Positions 29,896 to 38,270 of a stretch of 39,779 bases of DNA are shown here, piece by piece. Numbering within the stretch: position 1 is the stretch's first letter; each line of letters begins with the position of its first letter. The stretch spans positions 1-39,779 of the forward strand of contig CACGZX010000007.1 in NCBI GenBank assembly GCA_902577625.1, read 5' to 3'. The notes beneath the pieces were generated by a model. It did no database searches, was not told the DNA's origin, and was given only the letters and a program-made list of their open reading frames with translations. Both the position numbers and the translations under genes were made by a program. Source of the DNA: an uncultured Pelagibacteraceae bacterium (GTDB taxonomy: Bacteria > Pseudomonadota > Alphaproteobacteria > Pelagibacterales > Pelagibacteraceae).

Positions 29896-31464
29896 TTAAA
29901 ATACTATGAATCCCAGAAATACAAGCAATAATAATCCAATAATACTTTGATTTCTAAACGATTTCATTTCTATCTTTTTTTCATTTAATGCAGAAAAAGA
30001 ATTAGATTCATGAGGTATTTTTCCACTTGCCATAAATGTTAAAGCTTGGTTTGCTTTATCCATTATCTTAGGAAGCTCGGGAAGTTTTTTCAATACTTCT
30101 GCAGAATTTTTTAAAGTATCAGTAAAATTATTTATTGGATCTTTAGTTTCTTTAAGCCATTTTTCTAAAACAGGTTTTGATGTTTCCCAAATATTTGTAT
30201 TAGGGTTTAATTTTCTTGCTACTCCTTCGACAACAACCATTGTTTTTTGTAAAAGTAATAATTGGGGTTGAGTTTGCATATTAAATTTTTCAGTAACATC
30301 AAATAATTGTTTTAGCAATCTTCCGCCAGAAATATCTTTAACTGATTGTCCAAAAATAGGTTCTCCTATTGATCTTAATGCCTGAGCTAATTCATCAACG
30401 TGAACATTACTAGGAACCAATCCAGCTACAATATGTACCTCTGCAACTTTTTTATAGTCCCTTTGTACAAATCCATAAAGTATTTCTGCTAGATATCTTC
30501 TATTTAATTTATCCATTCTTCCCATAATCCCAAAGTCAATTGGTATTATTTGTCCATTGTTATCTATAAATAGATTACCTTGGTGCATGTCAGCATGGAA
30601 AAAACCATCTCTTACGGCATGTCTTAAAAAATGTTGAATTACGTCTGTAGCAATATTTTCTATATTTATTTTTTTAGACTTCAGAATTTCCTTTTCCCTA
30701 ATAGAAACTCCCTCAATCCAATCTAATGTTAAAATTTCTTCGCTTGTAAAATTCCAATAAATTTTAGGGACATGAAAACCTGAGTCATTTTTTGTATTTT
30801 CAGCAAATTCATTTGCTGCCGCTGCTTCAAATCTTAAATCCATCTCATGATTTGTAATTTCTTTTAGCAAAAAAACTACTTCTATAAGTTTCAATCTTTT
30901 TGTTTTAGATATAAAACTTTCAATTAAATAAGCCAACAACATTAAAGCATCAATTTCATCATTAAAAGTTTTTTTAATATTTGGTCTTAAAATTTTAATA
31001 GCCACATCCTTTATAATTCCATCATCATTAATTTGTGCTTTATGAACTTGAGCTATAGACGCAGCTGCAATAGGTTTGCCAAAATTTATTACTTTATCAA
31101 AAATGTTATTTCCTAAATTTTTTTTAATTATTTCTTTTGCCTCATAGTCTTGAAAAGGAGGCAACTTATCTTGAAGCTTTTCAAGTTGTGTTGATAATTC
31201 TTCACCAATAATGTCAGGCCTTGTAGATAAAAATTGACCTAACTTAATAAATGTTGTTCCCATTTCCTGTATAGAAGAACATAATTTTTCCTCATCAGTT
31301 AATTCTTTGGACTCATAATTGTTTTTAGAAAAAGAAATTGAAAATAAGCTTAAGAAAATTTTGATTACGAGCGGTGGTTTGTGAAATTTAGAAATAACTT
31401 TTAAGGCATCTGACAAAGCAAGTTTTCTTGCAATTTTTAATAATATAAATAATTTTTTTATCAT
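29896..31464 (-). CDS. ubiB: UbiB-family atypical kinase-like protein for ubiquinone synthesis
   Basis: UbiB/COQ8 proteins are ATPases needed for ubiquinone biosynthesis, probably by extracting or delivering lipid intermediates. The 522-residue protein has the KxGQ-type motif (TFIKLGQFLSTRPDII), an Ala-rich loop (PIAAASIAQVHKAQ) replacing the canonical P-loop, the catalytic FHADMHQGNLF and metal-binding PIDFGIMGRM. A membrane helix sits at the C-terminus (SIIGLLLLVFLGFIVF). It shares one base with ubiE and acts in the same pathway. Start codon ATG 31464 gives a normal N-terminus. Confidence 0.95.
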   Translation of the reverse strand: MIKKLFILLKIARKLALSDALKVISKFHKPPLVIKIFLSLFSISFSKNNYESKELTDEEKLCSSIQEMGTTFIKLGQFLSTRPDIIGEELSTQLEKLQDKLPPFQDYEAKEIIKKNLGNNIFDKVINFGKPIAAASIAQVHKAQINDDGIIKDVAIKILRPNIKKTFNDEIDALMLLAYLIESFISKTKRLKLIEVVFLLKEITNHEMDLRFEAAAANEFAENTKNDSGFHVPKIYWNFTSEEILTLDWIEGVSIREKEILKSKKINIENIATDVIQHFLRHAVRDGFFHADMHQGNLFIDNNGQIIPIDFGIMGRMDKLNRRYLAEILYGFVQRDYKKVAEVHIVAGLVPSNVHVDELAQALRSIGEPIFGQSVKDISGGRLLKQLFDVTEKFNMQTQPQLLLLQKTMVVVEGVARKLNPNTNIWETSKPVLEKWLKETKDPINNFTDTLKNSAEVLKKLPELPKIMDKANQALTFMASGKIPHESNSFSALNEKKIEMKSFRNQSIIGLLLLVFLGFIVF

Positions 31465-32168
31465 TATATTTTCCAGCCTGAGTGCAATGCAACTATTCCA
31501 CCACTAAGATTTCTATATTTGCAATTTTGAAAATTATTCTTCTCCATTTTTTCAACAAGTTGTTTTTGATTTATAAAATTTTCAATACTCTTCAATAAAT
31601 ATTCATAAGGTTTTTTTTCTCCCACAACTATTTCACCAATTTTAGGTATTATTTTAGAATATTTTTTATACAAAATTTCTAAATTATCATTCTCAATTTT
31701 AGAGAATTCTAAACATAAAAACCTTCCTCCCCTTTTTAGTACTCGATGAGCTTCCTTTAAGCTTTTATTTATATTTTTTGTATTTCTTAAACCAAAGCTA
31801 ATAGTGTAAAAATCAAAGCTATTATCAGGAACATCTAACTTTTCAGCATTACAGACTTTCCACTTTATATTTTTATATTTATTTAAATTTTCTTTACATT
31901 TGTTAATCATATTAATATTTGAATCAACACACAAAACTGTTGAAGTATTATCTGTAGCTTCTAAATATAATTTAGCAATATCACCAGTGCCACAAGCAAC
32001 ATCGATAAGTCTTTTTTTATTAGAAGGATTCATCATTTGAATTAAATTTTTTTTCCAAATTCTATGGATTCCTAACGACATTAAGTCATTCATTAAGTCA
32101 TAATCTTTAAAGACTTTGTTAAAAACACCTTTAACTAGTCCTTTTTTTTGTTGGAGAACTTGATCCAT
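31464..32168 (-). CDS. ubiE: Ubiquinone biosynthesis C-methyltransferase UbiE
   Basis: UbiE (COQ5) C-methylates the ubiquinone ring precursor using SAM. The 234-residue class I methyltransferase has the family start VFNKVFKDYDLMNDLMSLGIHRIWK, the SAM motif DVACGTGDIA (56-65), ISFGLRNTKNINKSLKEAHRVLKRGG and the C-terminal NLSGGIVALHSGWKI. It is first in a six-gene minus-strand run (ubiE, ubiB, coaBC, dut, thiF-like, SH3). Only 38 bases separate its ATG from the divergent mutM ATG. Confidence 0.96.
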   Translation of the reverse strand: MDQVLQQKKGLVKGVFNKVFKDYDLMNDLMSLGIHRIWKKNLIQMMNPSNKKRLIDVACGTGDIAKLYLEATDNTSTVLCVDSNINMINKCKENLNKYKNIKWKVCNAEKLDVPDNSFDFYTISFGLRNTKNINKSLKEAHRVLKRGGRFLCLEFSKIENDNLEILYKKYSKIIPKIGEIVVGEKKPYEYLLKSIENFINQKQLVEKMEKNNFQNCKYRNLSGGIVALHSGWKI

Positions 32169-32206
32169 AGTTTAATATTTTATTTAAAATTATAATATAA
32201 TCTTAA
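32169..32206. promoter_or_regulatory. Compact divergent ubiE / mutM promoter
   Basis: Both genes must be started from these 38 bases. TATAAT at 32191-32196 faces mutM and ends 10 bases before its ATG. The same A/T block reads TATATT/TATAAT on the other strand toward ubiE, since TTATAATATAA is nearly palindromic. No clear -35 elements are seen. Confidence 0.4.
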
Positions 32207-33070
32207 ATGCCAGAATTGCCAGAAGTAGAAATAGTAAAGCGATCACTTAAAAATAAGGTTAACTATAAAAAAATTAAAAAAATTATTATCACAAATAGAG
32301 ATTTAAGGTTCAAAATTCAAAAAAATTTTGAAAAGAATTTGGAAGGTCGAATAATAACCAATGTTTCAAGGTTTTCTAAATATATAATATTAGTTTTAGA
32401 TAATAATAATTATTGTTTAATCCATCTTGGAATGTCAGGAACTTTACATTTAGTAGATTATAAAAAAAAAGAAAAAATGACAAATTTAAGTTTTTACCAT
32501 TCTAAAATTTTACCAAAAAATCATAATCACATTAGAATAAAATTTTCTAATTTTACCATAATTTATAATGATCCAAGAAGGTTTGGTTTTTTTAAAATAA
32601 TAAACAATAAAAAAGAACTTAGAAAATACTTTCAAAAACTTGGACCTGAAGCCATATCCTCAAAATTTAATTTAAAATATATAAAGAACAAATTTATTAA
32701 TAAAAAAAAAAATATTAAGAATTTTTTATTAGATCAAGGATTTGTATCAGGTATTGGAAATATTTATGCTAATGAAATATTATTTTATTCTAAAATTAAT
32801 CCTTTAAAACTAGTTAATAAAATTAATGACAGTGAAATTAAAAAATTAATAAAGTATTCAAAACTAGTACTAAAATTAGCTATTAAATATGGTGGTTCTT
32901 CAATAAAAAACTTTAAAAACACAAAAGGAGATTTAGGCTTATTTCAAAATAAATTTAAAGTTTACAATAAAGAAAATAAAAATTGTGTAACCAAAAACTG
33001 TAAAGACAAAATAATTAAGATATTTATATCTAATAGATCATCATTTTTTTGTAAATCATGTCAAAAATAA
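32207..33070 (+). CDS. mutM: Formamidopyrimidine-DNA glycosylase (Fpg/MutM)
   Basis: MutM removes 8-oxoguanine and formamidopyrimidines and nicks the abasic site. The 287-residue protein begins MPELPEVE with the catalytic Pro2-Glu3. It shows HLGMSGTLHL with the beta-hairpin Lys region following, NDPRRFGFF, and the helix-two-turn-helix segment LLDQGFVSGIGNIYANEILF. The C-terminal zinc finger is present, but its first half is spaced Cys-x4-Cys (CVTKNC) instead of Cys-x2-Cys; the second half is CKSCQ. It lies upstream of rpsT and is otherwise normal. Confidence 0.94.
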   Translation: MPELPEVEIVKRSLKNKVNYKKIKKIIITNRDLRFKIQKNFEKNLEGRIITNVSRFSKYIILVLDNNNYCLIHLGMSGTLHLVDYKKKEKMTNLSFYHSKILPKNHNHIRIKFSNFTIIYNDPRRFGFFKIINNKKELRKYFQKLGPEAISSKFNLKYIKNKFINKKKNIKNFLLDQGFVSGIGNIYANEILFYSKINPLKLVNKINDSEIKKLIKYSKLVLKLAIKYGGSSIKNFKNTKGDLGLFQNKFKVYNKENKNCVTKNCKDKIIKIFISNRSSFFCKSCQK

Positions 33071-33082
33071 TTAATTATACTA

Positions 33083-33111
33083 TTGACCGTATCTAATTCA
33101 CAAGCTATACA
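33083..33111 (+). promoter_or_regulatory. rpsT promoter with G+C-rich discriminator
   Basis: TTGACC (33083-33088), an exact 17-base spacer, then TATACA (33106-33111). The following bases ATCGCGCGT form a strikingly G+C-rich discriminator in this A+T-rich genome, the feature associated with ppGpp-controlled stable RNA and ribosomal promoters. The predicted start near 33118 is about three bases before the rpsT ATG at 33121, with no Shine-Dalgarno. Confidence 0.7.
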
Positions 33112-33120
33112 ATCGCGCGT

Positions 33121-33381
33121 ATGGCAAATACAAAATCAGCAATTAAAAGAATAAGAAGAATATCGAGACAGACATCTGTTAACAAATCAAGAAAAAGTAG
33201 ATTTAGAAATGCTATAAAAAAAATGAATTCTATTTTAGAGAAAAAAAATAAAAAAGATGCTCTAGCTTATTTACCAAAATTAAATTCTGAATTAATGAAG
33301 ATCGCAAAAACTGGAATAATCAAAAGACAGAATGCTTCAAGGAATATTTCCAGAATAACAAAAAAAATTAACGCTTTATAA
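33121..33381 (+). CDS. rpsT: 30S ribosomal protein S20
   Basis: S20 binds the 16S rRNA 5' and 3' minor domains. The 86-residue basic helical protein begins MANTKSAIKRIRRISRQTSVNKSRKSR and ends INALxx-like (RNISRITKKINAL), both typical. It has its own strong promoter immediately upstream, seemingly producing a leaderless message. rpsT just before dnaA is a familiar alphaproteobacterial arrangement. No translational-operator leader is possible if the message is leaderless. Confidence 0.95.
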   Translation: MANTKSAIKRIRRISRQTSVNKSRKSRFRNAIKKMNSILEKKNKKDALAYLPKLNSELMKIAKTGIIKRQNASRNISRITKKINAL

Positions 33382-33703
33382 TTGAATTAAATCAACTTCA
33401 AGTAGTTTTAAATATTTAACTTAATTTTTTTACATTTTATAATTGAAAAAGATATTACAACTTCGAATATAAAAAAATTTTAGAGACACTAAATGTAAAA
33501 AAAAATTTTATTTAAATACTATATCTAGATATAAATTTTATTTGTAAGATAAATTTTTCTTTAAAATAAAATTCATTTTAAATTCAATTTTTCCGCTAAT
33601 CAAATTCACTTAAAAATTTTACAAGTGCAGATTTTATTTTTTTTCAAAAAAGTTAATAAACTTATTGCATTAAATACTGATAGGTTTTAATTGGGCTTCT
33701 CCC
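33382..33703. other. A+T-rich noncoding region upstream of dnaA
   Basis: The longest gene-free stretch in the window (322 bases). It holds a perfect 14-base palindrome TATATCTAGATATA (33520-33533). An 11-base direct repeat AAATTTTATTT is found at 33503 and 33533. A possible dnaA promoter consists of TTGCAT at 33665-33670 and TTTAAT at 33686-33691. A small hairpin TGGG/CCCA touches the dnaA ATG. I see no canonical DnaA box (TTATNCACA) and no convincing open frame, so an origin cannot be claimed. Confidence 0.6.
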
Positions 33704-35122
33704 ATGAAAAATATTTTAAACAAAAAAACAGACAACTTTTCAATAAAAAAAATAGATTGGTCTAAAGTCCAATTAGATATGAAAGAAAAATTAGGAAAAG
33801 ATATATATGAATCTTGGTTAAAAAAAATTGATTTTATTGATGAATTTAATAATTACATATTAATTTCAGTATCTACAAGATTTATTAGGGATTGGATAAC
33901 TTCGAGATATCTTGATCAAATCTTACAGATAGTAAAAACACATAGAAAAGAAATTTCGAGGATAGAATTTACGATTAGTGATCAAAAAAAAGATGTTATT
34001 GATACTGAAAATAAAATAATTGAAAATCAAAAAGATAAAAATGAAAATATTTCATTTATAAGGGATTCTTTTTTTCAATATAATAGGATTGATCCAAATA
34101 AAAGCTTAGATAATTTTATAATAGGACCAAGTAACAAGTTGGCATTTGAAGCATCAAAAAAAGTCTCAGAAGATCTTTCTCATTATAACCCCTTATATTT
34201 ATACGGTGGAGTTGGAATGGGCAAAACTCATTTATTAAATGCAATCGGCTTAAATCTGAAATCTAGAAAAAAAATCATGTTTATTTCTGCGGAAAGATTT
34301 ATGTATCAATTCGTAAAATCAATTAAAAATAATGAAATGGTAAAATTCAAAGACTATTTCAGAAATACAGATATTTTATTAATTGATGATATTCAGTTTA
34401 TGAATGGTAAGGAAGCTATGCAAGAAGAGTTTTTTCATACTTTTAATGCTCTTATTGAAAAGGGATCGCAAGTGATTGTTTCTGCAGATAGACCGCCAAA
34501 TAAATTATCTAGAATACAGGAAAGAATAAAATCAAGATTTGCAGGAGGATTGGTTATAGATATTCAAAATCCTGACTATGAACTTAGACATAAAATTATT
34601 AAAGCAAAATTAGATGAATTAAAACTAAACCAATCAGTTTCTTTAAATGTATCGGAAGAAATTCAAAAATTCATAAGTACAGAAATAAATACAAGTATTA
34701 GAGAATTAGTTGGAGCATTAAATAGAGTAGTTTCATTTTCTAGAATATATAATAAACCACCTTCTCTTGCAGAAGCTAAAGCAATTCTTAAAGACTTACT
34801 AAATTTATCTGAAAACAAAGTAACAATAGATTTAATTCAAACTATTGTATGTCAATTTTTTAAAATAAGTAAAAATGAGATGTTGTCAGCAAGAAGATCA
34901 AGATATTTGGTTAGACCCAGACAAACAGCTATATATTTAACTAAGTTACTCACATCAAAATCTTTACCGGAAATTGGCAGATCTTTTTCAAATAGAGATC
35001 ACACCACCGTTATACATTCAGTAAAAACAATTGAAAGACTAAGACATGAAGACAAAGAGTTGAATTCAAATATAGATAATTTGAAAAATAAAATTCTATA
35101 TAATAAAGAAAATGAAATTTAA
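33704..35122 (+). CDS. dnaA: Chromosomal replication initiator DnaA
   Basis: DnaA opens the replication origin. The 472-residue protein has domain I (about 15-100; KEKLGKDIYESWLKKI), a charged linker, and the AAA+ domain from about 125 with GGVGMGKTHLLNA (about 166-178) and LLIDDIQFMNGK. A DNA-binding domain IV carries the signature SFSNRDHTTVIHSVKTIERL near residue 425. The ATG has no Shine-Dalgarno; the upstream bases are a pyrimidine-rich hairpin. dnaN overlaps its end by 11 bases. Confidence 0.96.
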   Translation: MKNILNKKTDNFSIKKIDWSKVQLDMKEKLGKDIYESWLKKIDFIDEFNNYILISVSTRFIRDWITSRYLDQILQIVKTHRKEISRIEFTISDQKKDVIDTENKIIENQKDKNENISFIRDSFFQYNRIDPNKSLDNFIIGPSNKLAFEASKKVSEDLSHYNPLYLYGGVGMGKTHLLNAIGLNLKSRKKIMFISAERFMYQFVKSIKNNEMVKFKDYFRNTDILLIDDIQFMNGKEAMQEEFFHTFNALIEKGSQVIVSADRPPNKLSRIQERIKSRFAGGLVIDIQNPDYELRHKIIKAKLDELKLNQSVSLNVSEEIQKFISTEINTSIRELVGALNRVVSFSRIYNKPPSLAEAKAILKDLLNLSENKVTIDLIQTIVCQFFKISKNEMLSARRSRYLVRPRQTAIYLTKLLTSKSLPEIGRSFSNRDHTTVIHSVKTIERLRHEDKELNSNIDNLKNKILYNKENEI

Positions 35123-36224
35123 TTTAAATCAACAAGACCTCCAAAAATCTTTAAATTATTGTCAAGGTGTGATTGAAAAAAGAAGCACACTACCAATATT
35201 ATCAAATGTGTTATTAGACGCGTCATCTTCAAAGTTAACAATTACAGCTACAGATTTAGATTTAATTTTTATAAATCAAATTTCAAATGTTGAAATATTA
35301 GAAGAGGGAAAAACTACCACATCATCGTCAATTATGTACGATATAGTTAGGAAATTTTCTTCAGGAAAAAAAATTAACTTTTCAAGCGTTGGAGAAAATA
35401 AAATACATTTAGAGTCAGAAAAATCAGACTTTAATTTAAATTGTATAAGTGCAGCAGAATTTCCTTTGACTGATGAAAATTTTAACAAAAATGAATTTTC
35501 TATTAATTCAAAAAATTTACTTAAACTTCTTAACAAATGTAAGTTTTCAGTTTCTAATGATGAAACTAGACATTATTTAAGTGGAATTTTTTTTCATCAA
35601 ACACAAATAGATGATAAATTTTTTTTAACTTCTGCTGCAACTGATAGTCATAGAATGTCTATTTCTAAAGTTAGATTGAATGATAAAATAGATTTTGAAC
35701 CTATAATTTTACCTAAAAAAACAATTTTTCAACTTTGCTCTTTACTGGAAGATTACGAAGGAGATGTAAAAATTTCAAATATTAAGTCGAAAATTAAATT
35801 TGAATTAAATAATAGTATTTTAATTTCAAAATTAATTGATGGTAAATTTCCAAATTATGTTCAAGTTATACCAAAGGAAAATCAAAAAAAACTTCAAGTT
35901 AATTTAAAATTATTTTTAGATTCTGTTGATAGAGTTGCTTCAGTATCTCTAGACAAAAAAGATGGAGTCAAGTTTAGTTTAAAAAAAGATATTTTAGATC
36001 TATCAGTTAATAATACAAATAGTGGCGATGGAAAAGAAAGCTTAAACGTTAGTTTTGATCATGACCTAGACATAAGTTTTAATTCTAGATACTTAATTGA
36101 TGTAGCCTCCCAACTTGAGGGGGACCATATAGAAATTTATTTAAAAGACACAGGTTCCCCAGCATTGATTAAGGATCCAGGTGATTTTGATAGTATTTTT
36201 GTTGTAATGCCAATGAAAGGTTAA
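35112..36224 (+). CDS. dnaN: DNA polymerase III beta sliding clamp
   Basis: DnaN forms the ring clamp that holds polymerase on DNA. The 370-residue protein has three clamp domains: ITATDLDLIFINQI and PILSNVLLDASSSKLTI in the first, SGIFFHQ and ATDSHRMSISKV in the middle, and the C-terminal PALIKDPGDFDSIFVVMPMKG, the usual last strand at the hydrophobic peptide pocket. It overlaps dnaA by 11 bases. recF and gyrB, often next, are not here; instead a convergent plsC-like gene shares a TTAA with its stop. Confidence 0.96.
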   Translation: MKFNLNQQDLQKSLNYCQGVIEKRSTLPILSNVLLDASSSKLTITATDLDLIFINQISNVEILEEGKTTTSSSIMYDIVRKFSSGKKINFSSVGENKIHLESEKSDFNLNCISAAEFPLTDENFNKNEFSINSKNLLKLLNKCKFSVSNDETRHYLSGIFFHQTQIDDKFFLTSAATDSHRMSISKVRLNDKIDFEPIILPKKTIFQLCSLLEDYEGDVKISNIKSKIKFELNNSILISKLIDGKFPNYVQVIPKENQKKLQVNLKLFLDSVDRVASVSLDKKDGVKFSLKKDILDLSVNNTNSGDGKESLNVSFDHDLDISFNSRYLIDVASQLEGDHIEIYLKDTGSPALIKDPGDFDSIFVVMPMKG

Positions 36225-36922
36225 ACTATTTTATCAATCTCTTCATATATATTTTTTTCAAGCATATTAATAAATTTATCTGAATTCATACCTGGTCTTA
36301 TAGGATCAAGAATTGAAATAGTTAAAGTTTTGTTTACTTTTAATTTCCCATTTTTTGGCCACACACTTCCAGAATTAAGGGCTACTGGTTGGCATGAAAT
36401 ATTTAGTTCTTCATAAATTCTTTTGACCCCTTTTTTAAATGGTGATCTATCCAATACATCGACTCGCGTAGATTGAGGAAAGATAATTATTGGTCTATTT
36501 GAATTGTTTGTATGTTTTCTTATTTGATCTGAAAAACCTAAATTTTCTTTGGTAATTTTGTTTCTATCAATCGATATAGAGCCTATTTTTTTTAAATGCC
36601 ATCCAAAAATTGGTATTTTTAATAATTCTTTTTTTAAAATAAAAACTGGTGAATTAAATAATGATTGAAGGAAAAAAGTTTCAAACTGCGATTGGTGGGC
36701 ACTTGCTATGAAAAATTTTTGATTATTTAAAATTTTTTCCTTACCTTTGATTACTATTTTTGTTGATAAAAATATTTCTAGACAAAATTTAGACCAAAAA
36801 CCAAGTATTTTACCGCCATAAAGTGTAATTTTTTGAGGTAAAATTAAAGCTGGTAAAAAAAATATGCATATAAAAATAACTCCAAAATAAAAAAAAAATA
36901 GAAAAAGTGTTCTTTTAATCAT
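36221..36922 (-). CDS. 1-acyl-sn-glycerol-3-phosphate acyltransferase (PlsC family)
   Basis: PlsC-family enzymes acylate lysophosphatidate to phosphatidate at the inner membrane. The 233-residue protein has an N-terminal membrane helix (about 4-28). It then carries the acyltransferase blocks in variant form: SAHQSQFET at 74-82, with Glu81 in place of the Asp of HX4D; GSISIDRN at 115-121; and FPQSTR at 148-153 instead of FPEGTR. HX4E forms occur in alphaproteobacterial relatives as far as I recall, so activity is likely, but the Gln-Ser change is less usual. It lies 11 bases after lysA on the same strand. Confidence 0.83.
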   Translation of the reverse strand: MIKRTLFLFFFYFGVIFICIFFLPALILPQKITLYGGKILGFWSKFCLEIFLSTKIVIKGKEKILNNQKFFIASAHQSQFETFFLQSLFNSPVFILKKELLKIPIFGWHLKKIGSISIDRNKITKENLGFSDQIRKHTNNSNRPIIIFPQSTRVDVLDRSPFKKGVKRIYEELNISCQPVALNSGSVWPKNGKLKVNKTLTISILDPIRPGMNSDKFINMLEKNIYEEIDKIV

Positions 36923-36933
36923 CCATCTAAAAG

Positions 36934-38148
36934 TTAAATAATATTTTTTAACTTTTGTCTTTTAGTTATAATTTTTGTTGTACTTTTATTTACCAAAATT
37001 TCTACTGGTTTTGGTCTTAAGTTATAATTAGAACTCAAAACCATTCCATATGCACCAACATCACAAATTATAATTATATCTCCTTGTTTTATTTTTTGAT
37101 AGTTTGCAACATTTAAGAATGTATCAGTAGTTTCACATATTGGACCAACAAATTCATGTTTTTTTGATATTTTTTTTCTATTAAGTTTAGAAGGTATAAT
37201 TCTATGCTTAGCTCCGTATAAAGCGGGCCTTATTAGGTCATTCATTGCAGAATCTAAAATAACAAAATTTTTTGAGTCAGCTTCCTTAATATATGTAATT
37301 TTTGAAATTAAATATCCCGCATTTCCAACAATTGACCTTCCAGGCTCAAAAATTATCTTTGAATTATTTTTTTTTAAAAAAGATTTTATTAACTGATTAT
37401 ATTTTGAATAATCTAAATTATTTAAATTATTTCCATATTGAATACCCATTCCTCCACCTAAATCTAAATATTTAAATTTATATTTTGATTTTTGTATTAT
37501 TTTATTAACTACGTTCAACATATTTTTGTAAGGCAAATGACTAGTAATTTGGCTACCAATATGAACACTTAAACAAATTATACTAATAAATTTTGATCTT
37601 TTGTACTTTTTAAGAAGTTCTAAAAATTTTTTTTCAGTTACACCAAACTTATTTTCTTTTTTTCCAGTAGAAATTTTTTTTATAGTTTGAGCATCTATAT
37701 TTGGATTAAGCCTAATACCTATATTTATTTTTTTTTTATTTTTTTTAGCAATTTTTTCAATTTCAACAATTTCATTTTCTGACTCAGTATTAATTAATAA
37801 AATTTTTTTACTTATGGCAAATTTAAGTTCATCTATAGTTTTTCCAACACCAGAAAAAACAATCTTTTCTGGTTTTATTTTTGCTTTCAAAGCTCTTATT
37901 AGTTCACCTTTTGAAACTACATCTGCTCCTAGTCCAAATTTATTAATTAAACTTAAGATTTTTAAATTAGAATTAGATTTTACCGAAAAACAAATTAAGG
38001 GGCTGATAGTTTTAAAATTTTTTTTAAAATTATTAATATTATTACTTATTTTGTCATACGAGTAAACATAGCAAGGAGTACCAAATTTTTTTGCTATTCT
38101 TTCGGCACTAACATTCTCTATGTAGAGTAGCCTTTTTTTGTATTTCAT
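36934..38148 (-). CDS. lysA: Diaminopimelate decarboxylase
   Basis: LysA makes lysine from meso-diaminopimelate with PLP. The 404-residue fold type III enzyme has the PLP-binding Lys57 in CFSVKSNSNL, the phosphate-binding GGGMGIQYG near 232, EPGRSIVGNAGYLI near 280, GPICETTDTF and DVGAYGMVLSSNYN near the end. It opens with LYIENVSAERIAKKFGTPCYVYS as expected. Its ATG shares one base with the stop of the small lptM-like gene (TAATG). The set argH-lptM-lysA is a conserved alphaproteobacterial cluster. Confidence 0.96.
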   Translation of the reverse strand: MKYKKRLLYIENVSAERIAKKFGTPCYVYSYDKISNNINNFKKNFKTISPLICFSVKSNSNLKILSLINKFGLGADVVSKGELIRALKAKIKPEKIVFSGVGKTIDELKFAISKKILLINTESENEIVEIEKIAKKNKKKINIGIRLNPNIDAQTIKKISTGKKENKFGVTEKKFLELLKKYKRSKFISIICLSVHIGSQITSHLPYKNMLNVVNKIIQKSKYKFKYLDLGGGMGIQYGNNLNNLDYSKYNQLIKSFLKKNNSKIIFEPGRSIVGNAGYLISKITYIKEADSKNFVILDSAMNDLIRPALYGAKHRIIPSKLNRKKISKKHEFVGPICETTDTFLNVANYQKIKQGDIIIICDVGAYGMVLSSNYNLRPKPVEILVNKSTTKIITKRQKLKNII

Positions 38149-38270
38149 TAAATTATTATTTTTTGATTTATATATTTATAATTACTTTCCTTATATTCTG
38201 GGTCAGCTTTTTTTCCACATGAAAATGAAAAAGTTAAGATAATAATAATTAATAGAATTTTTTTTATCAT
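38148..38270 (-). CDS. lptM: LptM-like small lipoprotein (short, easily missed)
   Basis: A 40-residue frame with a hydrophobic signal (MIKKILLIIIILTFSFS) and Cys18 followed by GKKADPEY, resembling the CGxKGPL-type start of LptM (YifL). LptM assists formation of the LptD-LptE outer-membrane translocon. The lipobox SFSC is weak at -3. Overlaps at both ends (ATGA with argH, TAATG with lysA) and the location between argH and lysA, where alphaproteobacteria carry this lipoprotein, make the gene convincing. The mature part is only 23 residues, shorter than E. coli LptM's roughly 48. Confidence 0.78.
   Translation of the reverse strand: MIKKILLIIIILTFSFSCGKKADPEYKESNYKYINQKIII

Noticed and set aside
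33382..33703. Calling oriC
   Set aside because: No TTATNCACA-type DnaA box, and proximity to dnaA is weak evidence in alphaproteobacteria. Kept only as a finding to test.
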